From contig NC_134988.1 of NCBI RefSeq assembly GCF_050947335.1, positions 3,658,001 to 3,722,000 of the forward strand: a stretch of 64,000 nucleotides of DNA, given 5' to 3'. This DNA is from Megachile rotundata (lineage: Eukaryota > Arthropoda > Insecta > Hymenoptera > Megachilidae). The notes under the pieces are model-generated. The model was given only the letters and a program-made list of their open reading frames with translations, ran no database searches and was not told where the DNA came from. Shown here piece by piece: positions 23,505 to 34,532 of the stretch. Every line of letters starts with the position of its first letter. Position 1 is the stretch's first letter. A program made the position numbers and the translations under genes.

Positions 23505-26500
23505 TCTATTATCGGGTTGCTAATAAGTTTCAGTTCAATTTCTAATAAATACACAAAAAAGTCGACACACTTCTTTTAGAATTGGTGCACAAAACCCTTT
23601 AACAAATTCATTGTTATTTAAAAATTAATTACAAATTATGGTCTAGTTTATTAAAAGAAAATATGCAACAATTAAAATAGTATCCGTTTAAGCAATAATT
23701 ACAGTAATTCGTTAATATTGAAAATGAGCCCATTTGTGCTTAATGAAAATTTTTCTTTTAGGCAACGTTTTAAGTCCTATTAAACATACATTATCTATCA
23801 TTACAAAATACAAACAATTTATTTATTAGTACTTACCAACGCCTTTAAATTTCTTGAAATATTTTGCAATAATGAACACTTGTCCCTTTTCCAAAATAAA
23901 CGACTCATTTCAGCAAGAAATGTAATAAAATTTAAATAAGCTATACATTAGTTACTTTCTTGATGTTAACTAATACAAGAACGCGTTTACTTTGTATTAC
24001 TATGACCAAAAAAACATAAATTTAAATTTAAATCAAAATTAGAAAATTTAAATAAAAAGGTTATTTGATTCAAAGTACAACTAGCATAATTCTAGATATG
24101 ATTTTCTTTATAAACTATTTTAAAAAATCGTTAAAATACTAACAAATTTTGTGACTGTGTGTTTCAAAATTAGCTACAACATAAATCAAATGTATTCTTC
24201 AGGCATACTTCATGGTGAACATTTTTTATAAGCTGATCACGTATTGTGAAATGCAACCACCTTCCATCGTTCCTTCCAAATTCTTCATAAAAGAAGAAAA
24301 TATCGTCCACATTTATTAAATATCGTTTTATATTTATTATCGTGAATGTAATGTAAATAGGGACTATCCTTTTTAATTTATTTTCCAAGGGTAAAATGTA
24401 GTATTCCAAACAATTAGCTGCCTTATAAATAGATATTATTTTTCATTAACTACCTCCATGGCTTTTAATCAATTTTCCTGACTATATTCTGCCTTCGTCG
24501 TAGTATTTTTTTATAAAAAACAATGCTAAAAGCTAAAAGCACAATTCTGGTCGATGGTATACCATCCTGTATGTGCGTACGCGTATTTGAACTAAAGCAC
24601 TGAACTCAATTTACAAATCATCAAAAACCGAACGTAAATTTGCAAGTAGAAATATTTCTTTACACGTATTAATAATCTGCAAAGTTTACTTTGTTTAAAA
24701 ATTAATTATTCCAAAAAACCATGTTGCGAAATAAACACATAGATTTGTTGGAAATAAGCTTCCATAATTTTATTTTGGTATTTAAAGCCAAGACATTATT
24801 TTTAAGGTCGACTTATATGAGATCTCAAGTCATCTCGATAGTTCATGCAATAATTTTGAGAAGCATTTTAGAGCTAAATATTAGATGAGAAGATTTTAAA
24901 AGATTTACACACAAGTAAAACTCATGACCTTTGCAACCCAAATTTTATTCAGACTTCGTGCAATTATGAAGTGCAACAAAAGTAATAATTTTGCAAAACT
25001 ACAGCACGTGACTCCCCAAAGCAAGAGAGCAATTTACGCTTAAAATGCTGGCAATTTATATTCAACTGTCCGAGAATAGTAAAGATAACAAGGAATTAAA
25101 TGAAAACATCTTAATTGCACTTTAAAGAAAATAAAAAAAATGAATGAGTATAATTTTTCATTTCCTTCTTATTTTCTTAATAACAATAAAACAGAAGAGT
25201 AAGTATTTTTCTTTTATTTTATAGAATATTTCAGCAGATACACCTCCGTTCAATTTTTTTCTGATAAAGCTTGAAAATATTTATTTTATAATTAATGTTA
25301 GCAAAGGAAATTAAAAGGGATACACAAATATATAAATTCCATAAGTTTCGAATTCAAATTTAATAAATCTAGCACTTTTTTATCAGGCTGCGGTGTATCT
25401 TTAATAAATTGTAAACATAAATTTCTTCTATGGTTTTGCAAAATTATTACTTCTAATGAATTCCATAATAATTGTACGAAATTTTTAGGAAATCGCTGTT
25501 CCTTTGTCATTTACAGTTCATAAACCTACTTTATTTTCAATAAATTCTAACATAAAAATAACAATTTGATACGTAATAAATGTGGTCTTAATTATACAAA
25601 AGAATTGTGTACAAAATGAGTTTAATCAAGTCAGTTTGATTGTTGACTTAGGATGAAAAGCTACAATTAATTTAAAATTAAATTAATAAAATTTTATATG
25701 AACAATAATTAATACCTTTATTTGTCTATGAACATTTTGTAAATTATACAATTTTCATGTGAACTATATTACTGATTTTGATAATTCATTGCATTTAAGT
25801 AGGAACGAAAATAATAATAATGACGAAGAGATTACAGCACACGTTCGAAAACATTATACTTATGATGGACAATACTCATTTGAGTTTAATGGAGAACAAT
25901 TTAAACGATATTTTAGGTTCGCAAAAACGTGTAATGTATGCAAAAGGAAGAGGAGGGTTTAGTTAATAATCGCGGTTTTTCTATTCCACCGTTTACAATT
26001 ATTAACATATTTGTACTATTAATTTATTTTGTATCATTGTATAATTGCAAGTGTTTCATTTAGATTTCTTTCTATTATCTATTTTACTTTGTTGCTATAA
26101 AACGTTGTAGAAAATAATTGCAAATAAATATCTTAAGGCTGGGTACAGATGAACGGTTTGTACATATCAAGTTTACGATACATATCCTAATGTTCAATGT
26201 AGTCCTGTTAATTAACAGTTGAGTGGGAATTTTCTCAATAAAAACATTTCTGTGCACTTTGAACGCCTAAAGTAATGAAATACAGTAGCAAAATATACAA
26301 TTAGCTTGCATTGTTATAATTATAAATTCCTATAATTCAATGCTTAAATTAAACAAAATTTTCTTTTATTGAACGATGAATAGAATTCAACGAATTATTT
26401 AATGTTTAAGATAGTAATAATAGACAACAAAAGAATTTATGACATATAAAATATTTTTATTACTCAAAATATTACCATGTTAATTCTTTATTACATAATG

Positions 26501-27160
26501 AAAATAGTGAAATCAATACAAATTTAATATTTGATATAATAATAATTAATGACTAGTTCATGCCATAAATATTGTGTAATTACTGAGTCATAATATCATT
26601 TTCCGATATTAAATAATTTAAAACTTTTTCTTTCACAAATTATTCTTATTATTTTATTTGAACTGTTACCCTTACGATTAAACGTATTTAATTATAATTT
26701 TAGATTATCTAGGTACAAACAGATTGTAACTATCTTAATTGCTTAATCATATGGTCACTGCAATATTTATCTTATCAGCGATGCAATTTTCTGTTGCGTT
26801 TACACGTCCAGTTTATCTTGCAATTCTTTTGCATGTTTTACATTTTCATTGATTCATATAATGGAAATAATACAATTTGGGTTAAAATGAAATGAATGAT
26901 ACCACAAGAATAATATCTTCATGTTAATAAATACATCATTAATATTTTTATCTTGAGGAAGTTCATTTTATTTCATGGCTATAAATCATAATTCAATTTG
27001 ACACGATTTTTCTTCGGTCAGACGCACTCAAGTTTTATTCCAAGACAGTTCTATGGATTTTAGTCATAGAAACAGTGAATATCAGATAGCCCATCATTAT
27101 CAGACGGTAGTACCGTAATGAATACTAAAGAAAAATTGGCCATTTCCGCTACTGCGAAAG
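23505..27160. other. AT-rich intergenic DNA, no gene recognised
   Basis: No coding signal beyond chance. One 67-codon frame at 25,759-25,962 ends KTCNVCKRKRRV, but it begins at GTG and has no recognisable domain. At about 26,500-26,830 lies a diverged relative of 52,480-52,820, described separately. Confidence 0.45.
26500..26830 (+). repeat. Diverged dispersed repeat, copy 1
   Basis: Shares a colinear series of words with 52,480-52,820, including AATAATTAATGACYAGT, CATGCCA.GAATATT and TCATWATATCATTTTC. No element ends were established for this copy. Confidence 0.5.
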
Positions 27161-27162
27161 TA

Positions 27163-27754
27163 TAGTCCCTGGCCATCGAATAAGGACCACTACAAATTTT
27201 TAACATTTTTCACATTTTCCGTAAAATTAAAAGGCCTATTCAAATTATAATTATATAATTTATTAGCTACAAACATGACACACTACTACTGTACATAATA
27301 TTATTAACACATGTTAATATCTTTTATATTTACCTTTTGCTTTATTTATAGCTTGTATCCAATGTGCTCTGTGCGTATGCATCATATACTTTATATCTTC
27401 ATTATTTTCCCAAATATCTGCAATTCCTTTCAACTCTGATAATATGGTTGGAAAATTATAAACTAGTCTTTTGAGTAGACTTCAGACATTTTCTGTTGCA
27501 TTCAGCAAATTTCACCTTACACGCTATCGATACTCGAGCCTAACATAAATGCTTGCACGGCTCTTAATCGCTCATCGCAACTTAACTTATTATCAGGGCA
27601 ATAACAAATTGCTATGCATATGTGTATCGTTATCAACGTATTTAGTAGTAATCTGCATGACCTAAGACAATTTTCCATATATGTCATATATGACATGTTA
27701 TAGCCATAAAAGTGATATTTTCTCACGTGGTCCTAACTCGATGACCAGGGACTG
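27163..27754 (-). mobile_element. Tc1-like element, internally deleted, copy 2
   Basis: Inverted ends of about 27 bases (left TAGTCCCTGGCCATCGAA, right inverted CAGTCCCTGGTCATCGAG, then AGGACCAC) are flanked by TA on both sides. At 592 bp it is far shorter than an autonomous Tc1 element and keeps only a piece of the transposase. It defines the full structure of the family whose other copy is at 14,312-14,798. Confidence 0.75.
27318..27502 (-). pseudogene. Tc1-like transposase C-terminal remnant, copy 2
   Basis: Minus-strand translation gives NATENV, a stop, then SLLKRLVYNFPTILSEL and IADIWENNED, colinear with the remnant at 14,455-14,640 and with the NPIENLW...W region of Tc1 transposases. 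The stop replaces the family's conserved tryptophan codon. The catalytic core is missing, so this copy is inactive. Confidence 0.65.
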
Positions 27755-27759
27755 TAATG

Positions 27760-28930
27760 ATATTAGGAACAGCAAGAATAAAATATCACAAAACATTCAG
27801 GAGCATAAAAATTTTTAGTCACAGAAAGGTAACGTTTTTAACTTGTTTTAATATTTATATTTATAATATTCAACTGTAACTTTAAAGTTGTGTCAACTCA
27901 GCATCACTGTTATATATTTACATATTCTGTTCAATTTTCACACAAAGTTTAAGTCCTATATGTATAATTTTTTAATGCACCATAAAATTTATTTTCTTAT
28001 ATTCATACCCTTAACAATCACACTACATGAGAATAACATACACTGGGACGTTTAAGACCTTAACCATTAAAAAATCTATTCTTTACAAAAAAGCTACACA
28101 TTATTTGAGATATAATAGTTTGAGGAAGAAATAGTAAAATTTCAGGTGTTTTGAAAGAAGGTATTTATTCATATTTTGAGAACATAATGTGGCTAAAAGT
28201 GAAGCTAAATTTAAAGTACAAGTGGCTTGAATTTGTAGACTATTCGTTCAACAGTTCATAGGTTCAATTGGTTTTTAAACCGGGTAACTAGAAGCACATC
28301 GTTAATTGACAAAAGTAATTTTGTCCGATGTCACCGATATTCACTGTTACATTGGTTGAAGTGATTTGAACTTATAATTCTTTTCACCTGTGCAAACGAA
28401 GAAATGCTATGTTTCGATCTTCCAAAAATAACTCTTCCAGATCATTTATTAATAAAATTTTGACACTTTGTAGAATCCATTTGGCTGAACTCATTTTGGA
28501 AGCATGAGTTAATAATTTAGAAAGCACTAATAATTAAAATTAATTAACTTACATTAAAGTACATGATAATTACATTATAAAGTACATGACTAACACATAT
28601 TGATGGCTAGTTTCGAAATTAAATAGTTGATTGTCTGGCGGTTTCATTCCTACGCTCATTGCCACTAGTCAGCGCATAAGACCGAGACTTGACATCCTCG
28701 TCAGTATCCAGTAAGCCTTCCTGTTCATATAAATATTTCCTGTCCATCCCTTCCACACATCCCTGCGTCTAAGGCAAGGGTTTGCTAGGACGTCTTACTA
28801 GCAAGTCCACTAGCAAGTCCCAGACGAAACGCTCTCTCCCCTCTCCTTCATTTTTCTTAGCCCTTCCACTCAGCCAATCAAACCGTAAAAATTACAAGCT
28901 GCAAAATCCCCAGTTCAAATCATAACATCC
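27760..28930. other. Intergenic DNA; a GC-richer patch at 28,640-28,870
   Basis: No gene. The patch at 28,640-28,870 is unlike its surroundings and contains CTAGCAAGTCC twice in succession near 28,800. It may be an old element fragment or a unique island; nothing further can be said. Confidence 0.4.
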
Positions 28931-28937
28931 TCATTAA

Positions 28938-29253
28938 CCAGTTAAGTGTGTTTGACGACTATATCCGTTATGGAGATGTGGCAGAATTTTGTGTCATGAC
29001 GACTATATCCGTCATGCCTAAAATTTTGTTATAATTTGATATTTAAATTGTAATTTTGGCGAAAACTAAATTATATTCGTAAATTGTAATATGTTTAAAA
29101 TGTTTAGAGGTCAACACGAAATAAAATAAACAAATAAAAAGTTTAAATGATTTGAGACGGATTCATAAATTCTTGAGAGCTAACTCGTCATCGCTTGATT
29201 ATCGCACCACACATTGGTGCGCGCTTTGCAAAAAGATCGCCACAGTTAACTGG
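28938..29253. mobile_element. TTAA-flanked MITE, 316 bp
   Basis: Ends are CCAGTTAAGTGTG and CACAGTTAACTGG, flanked by TTAA (28,934-28,937 and 29,254-29,257), as for piggyBac-type elements. Just inside the left end a near-palindrome TGACGACTATATCCGTCATG occurs twice in direct order (about 28,951 and 28,997), first with one change. It is non-coding. The same CAGTTAACTGG terminus recurs at 52,811-52,821. Confidence 0.75.
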
Positions 29254-29257
29254 TTAA

Positions 29258-32200
29258 ATAAAGAAATCATATAGGAATATCGGTATTAGAGTATATCGAA
29301 CAATTGTATAACTATTGAAGAATTATACTAGGACTATTTTTATTTCGGTACTTATAAGTGCATGTGTAGCTAATAAATCTATTTTACAATAAAACTATTA
29401 ATCAAATTATCTAATCTATATAACTTTATTGAAAATGCACCTAGTTCTTGTCACGTAAATAGTAAATTTATGCCGTATTTGCATTGAAAAAAGAGATATA
29501 TTTCTTGTCATATAAACACCTCATTATATGTACATAATAAGTTTTTAATTATTTTTCTTGTGCTTCAATTATCCTTTGCCTCCCGGTGGTTCTTAATAAA
29601 AACTTATTTGAACTTCTTAATATATGCATGCTTCTCGTGAAATGGATAAATTGAGAAGTATTTTCAACGCACTAACTACTTTCATTAATCATTAATTCGT
29701 AAATAAAAAGCCGATGAAAATATATTTCCATAAAAACGACAACGTATTACACAACGCTGCATTCGAAACGAAGACAAATTATAATTTTGTTTTTCTTGTT
29801 CTGAATAGATTACCTGTACATGTGACAATAGATAATGAACATTAGAGGAAAATAAGTAAAAATGGAGCAATATTTCATGTTTCAAATACTATTCATATAA
29901 TATCAATCGCAACAATTAAAGATATTTATATATATTTACAATATTCATATATCTACACTCAATATAAGAACAATTTTCATTTCTGACATTAGAATTTAAT
30001 GTTAAGAAAGCATCAAGTGTAACTAATATGAAATAGGTACTCAAATAATATGCTAATATTAGACACAACATTTTCATAGGAAACTGATGCATTTTTAATA
30101 ATAAACACAGTTATTTTTATTAAAATACGCAAAATAAATTATTACAAGAAGATGCCGGGCATTGTAAAACGTGAAGTCACCAACGGTTCTCAAAACACAA
30201 AACGCTGCACGGCAACCAAAAACAGAAAACGAAGGACCTCGAATTTCTTCATTTAAGAGTTTTAAAAGAGCGTAAATTCAAAACTCCAACAGAAACAAAT
30301 AAAAACTAACTTTATTTGCAATGTTCACGAAGGTTTTTATTCCTATTAATTAGGTCATATACATATATTCATATTAAAAGAACAATTAAATACAGAGCAA
30401 CTATTTGTCATAATGGAATATTAAAGTATTTTTGCATCAACGCATTTATTATATGCTGAGAGAAATTGGCCCATATTTCTCTACCACAACATTGCGGAAA
30501 AAAGAAAAATGAGATAAAAATGTTTAAATAATATTGATATGTGACATATTTCGTAACTAGGTCATTATTAAGGATCCACCACTGAAATTGCATGAAGTTA
30601 GAAATACGGAATTCAACGAACAAATATTTATGAATATTATAAATATTCCAGGTAACAAGCATGCACAAAAACAAATAAGCATGATACATAATAATAAAAT
30701 GTATGAAAAATATATCAAAAGCATGCGCCAATAAAAAGTTTTCAATAGTAATAAAATCACATCTCTGTGACATAATTAATATTCGTTTAACTGAATAAGA
30801 AGTAAGAATTTCAATTATTATTCGATATTTTGTCGACGATTTATTGGTATTTAACGATATATGTAATAAAGCTTCAAATTTAGAAATTTGGAAAAAAGAA
30901 GTTTTTTCTAAGAATTTAGAAGTATTGAAATTTTCAAATCTGAAAATTAAAAAAATTTAGAAATGATTAAAATTAAAATTTTTAATTTGAATGTTAAAAC
31001 ATTTAGAAATTTTAAAATTCGAAATGATTAAATCTTCAAAAAGTCTTATTCTTGTTGAACAAAATAGGTAGAAAGGTCCTTGAGCCGGATCACACACCTA
31101 ATACGTTATTTGATAGTATATTCAAAAAAACTCGACAGAGGAGGTGGTGAGGGGTAGTAAAAAGGAACAATAAAAATCGAAATTTTGAATCTATTTTTTC
31201 TATTTAATGACACACAAACATACTAAAAAATTCAGGTCCAAATAGCAAATGTTATTTCGATCGCACACTATAGTTGTAAAAAATGAAAAATCGGAAAAAT
31301 TCTACTGTTTTGCAGATGTTGGACACTACTTTTATGTTATTATGGCAATAACATGTTGGTATAACTAATATTGTCTGCTTTTTTCAGATTGTTCGGTAAG
31401 GTGCATCATAGTTAAAGAAATCAAAAACCGATACTTTACTGTAAAAAAAAATATTTTCCGTTTCAAATTTGCACGCCTTCTTTTTTCAGTATATTTATTA
31501 AGTAATCTTTAATAGATTCACATTCATAATTGACACAAATTCATTTCATAATTAATTTTGCGCTGCAATTAGATATATTCTAGAATGTAAAACATTGCTA
31601 CAATGATGTCATTATCGAAGAGGCTTAGAGTCTTGTCTCGTAATCCGACGTTTGCTTTTTGGGCGCAGGTTCGCGCACCGCTTCACGTGACGCTTCGGAA
31701 ATATTCAAGTTTACAAACGATTAAATGTATAAATACGAAAACCTAAATTTTTTTAATTTGTAAATTAAGTTTTCAAATTGTTAAATTATCAAATTTCAAA
31801 GGAATTTTTAAAATTAAAAATTTACAAATACGCAAGGTTTGCAATTTCTTAAATTGATAAAATTAAAAAATTTTCAAATTCAGAATTGTAAAATTTTTTA
31901 ACTTCGTTAAAATTTTCCAAATTTTATAATTACGAATTTAGGAATTAAAAAATATGGACTTTTTCGAGCTAAAAATAATCGTACCTCCAAATCCGAAAAC
32001 TTGTAATTTTCAAATTTACAAATTAAAAAGTCTGAAAATTTGCAATTGTACAAATTTGGATATTTTTAAATTAACTAGTGTTAAATTTGCAAATGTAATA
32101 TTGTAGAAAATTTTGAACTTTCAAATTTCCAATTTTCAAAATTTCAAAATTGTCAAGTTTTTAAGTTAATAAATTTGCAACATTAAAAATATGAAGATAT

Positions 32201-33000
32201 ACAAATATACAAATTTAGAAACCTCTAAATAATCAGTTATACAAATTTAGAAATTTTTGAATTGTTAAATAATTAAATAACCAAATTTTTAAATTCAGAA
32301 ACTTAGAAAACTATAATTTAAAAAATTTGCAAGCTTTCAAGTTTACAAATATAAAGGAAATTTTCGAAATGCGAATTTTTATGTTTTAAATACTTCAAAC
32401 TTAGAAATTAAAAAAATTGTAAGTTTTGAAGTTTGAAAGAATCAAATCAAATTTGCAAATAACACATTTCTGTCTTCATTCCTATATGAATCCGTAATAT
32501 TAACAATAAAACCCTGTTTAACTCCACCAAAATTAACGTTGATTCAGTATAATGTGATTTACTATCGAATACATTTATTTTCCAATTTTGTCTTCATTTT
32601 ATATTACGTATGTCTACAAGTTCACATAAAAATAACTTAAAATTAAAATAAAATTATATTTTTTGTTGTATATTTTCATATTTCTACTTACTACGTACTA
32701 TGATCTTATTCTTTGTTTTCACTAAAAACTTTGTTTTTTTCTAAAGACTATTTTGAGCGCATTATTGTCGTATTTATTACCCGGGATCTTATAGGAATAA
32801 AAAAAAATCATCATCAACGACGCCATAGGTAGATTAACCATCGATAAATCATCAGTTCTACGCAAAACGAAGGAAAGCATAAATGGATCTCGAACATGGC
32901 CGATTTTCGTCGACACAATATTCCATGTGACGTATTGTATCAGCAGTTGATGAGGGACGGCCGCTACGCCAGTCAAATAACCAAGCGTGTCAGTATTCCG
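29258..33000. other. AT-rich intergenic DNA with A/T quasi-repeat blocks
   Basis: No gene is supported. Phased AAATTT-style blocks occupy about 30,870-31,040 and 31,690-32,460. A 121-codon minus-strand frame at 30,408-30,773 is hydrophobic and Phe/Ile/Tyr-rich. At this AT content a frame of that length is roughly what chance would give somewhere in a window this size, and I see no receptor motif in it. Confidence 0.45.
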
Positions 33001-33059
33001 TCTAAATCCGCTAATTACCTGTCAACTATTGTCCATTAACAATGAAACTCTGTTCTTAA

Positions 33060-33605
33060 TTAAATTCCATTCGCGGAGGTAACAGAAGGTCTTACTGTCG
33101 CTGTTCCGCGAAGGCTTTCAATTAATGATCTCGCGCATACCTCTCGAACGAAAGCTGTAATGATAACGGCGCCAGCGTAGTTCGGCAGAGAACAGTGCGT
33201 AACAGAGAGAACGTCAGCGCCATAGCGAAAGAGAAAGAAGCAGTGACCGTGTCCCCACCAAACAAGTCCAGTGGCGTGAGCGATCCGCGCATGCGCATTC
33301 GTCGCACGCCTTTAAAGCTTCGTGCCGCCAAAAAGCATTCCCATGAGTCAGTTGTGCTCAACCGGTCGCGGACGGAGGACTGTGTCGTACGGAGTACATC
33401 GTTTCACTCTCGTACGTACGCACAAACGTTTGCCATACCGAGTGTGACGTGTTTCTTTGCTCTCTTCCACGTTCCTTTTATTAAGGAAACGCGACTCTTG
33501 CTTCGCAACGGTGTTCGAGGAACGCTCGATTACTGGTGCGCGAAATTAATATCGGAGTTTTGTCACTTTGTGCTGAACCTGTGACCGAAACTGAGGACTC
33601 TAGAA
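33060..33605 (+). promoter_or_regulatory. CpG-rich promoter and 5' leader of the host gene
   Basis: Over about 550 bases the sequence becomes GC-rich with dense CpG, in sharp contrast with both flanks, and it leads directly into the first coding exon. A TCAGT initiator has its A at 33,350, with GGAC starting at about +28, a partial match to a downstream promoter element. The exact start site and any leader introns are unknown. The open frame covering 33,195-33,584 begins at GTG and shows no domain; it is taken as leader or promoter sequence. Confidence 0.55.
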
Positions 33606-33669
33606 ATGAGAAATTTTGTGGAGAAACAGCTGTCCTGGCTTGCTCTGTTGATGACTGCATTCTACTCTT
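33606..33669 (+). CDS. First coding exon, signal peptide of an unidentified secreted or membrane protein
   Basis: The ATG at 33,606 is preceded in frame by a TGA at 33,582-33,584 and has G at -3. The exon encodes 21 residues: a short polar start (MRNFVEKQ) followed by a hydrophobic run (LSWLALLMTAF), which is the shape of a signal peptide that would send the product into the secretory pathway. It ends at 33,669 with a strong splice donor GTGAGT at 33,670; without splicing the frame would stop two codons later at TAA. The intron is phase 1. A signal-peptide exon ended by a phase-1 intron and followed by a very long intron is common in immunoglobulin-superfamily and other cell-surface genes, but the exon is too short to name the product. 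The CpG-rich island upstream supports a real gene start. Confidence 0.65.
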
Positions 33670-34442
33670 GTGAGTAATTTTTCATGATTTCTTTCGAATT
33701 TCTGTTACGACGCGTGTACGATCGTTACGCACTATGATAGCATAGTTTTCGCGAGGTTTAAGAATCCATTTAAAGCACAGCGGTTGATTGGTAGCCGAGT
33801 ATTGGTAGATCGGACGTGTGTGATCTATCTTTAGCTAATTTCGGCCTATTCTTGGCGTGTTTTGCGGTTGTATTCTTAATAGACATCGCATTTCGCGGAG
33901 CAACTGCGTCTTCAAGAATTCGTTAATCTGTTTACTTCTTCCGTGGCGTCTCGATGACTAACGATTAACTGACCTACACAGCATTCGTCTGTCCTTGATT
34001 TCATTCAATCAGTCGCATCTGGTGCGCAACGTATCAGCCGTATAAACAGTCCAATTTATGAGTTTCGACATCGAGTTCGATTATCGCGTTGCCTTCGGTT
34101 TCGATATATTACGTTGACGAGCGACTGTGCATAATTTCACTTTCAAAACCGTTTGATATGTTGTAAACGGTACTTTCATCAAACGGGGATCGATTACTTT
34201 TTGTCTAATAGCCAATTGGCCAATCAAACGCAATATAACGCGCAATTGTTGCAAATTGAAAGTTTTCACACCATATGTTTTTATGTTTAGTTGTGATGCG
34301 ATTGTTTTATTATCGTCGTTGACATTATGATAAATAGCTGAAAAATGAAAAAAAGTGAAAACGAGTTGATCGTTGTAGGCGAAGAAAATGATCGTAAAAT
34401 TCTAGAATAGTCGTTTGAGAACAAGAGCGTGCGATCGGCAGA

Positions 34443-34488
34443 TTTTTAACCGACTTCGAAAAAGGAGGAGGTTACTCAATTCGATCAG

Positions 34489-34532
<44 letters not shown>

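Noticed and set aside
25759..25962. 67-codon frame ending in a CxxC and basic tail
   Set aside because: Starts at GTG with an immediately preceding ATG-TGA, lacks an acceptor site, and shows no recognisable domain.
30408..30773. 121-codon hydrophobic minus-strand frame, possible receptor exon
   Set aside because: Rich in Phe, Ile, Tyr and Leu as any AT-rich random frame would be; no receptor motif, no splice-site support, and about the length chance allows in a window of this size and composition.
33195..33584. 129-codon frame in the CpG-rich island
   Set aside because: Starts at GTG, is arginine- and serine-rich because of the GC content, has no domain, and lies where a promoter and leader are expected.
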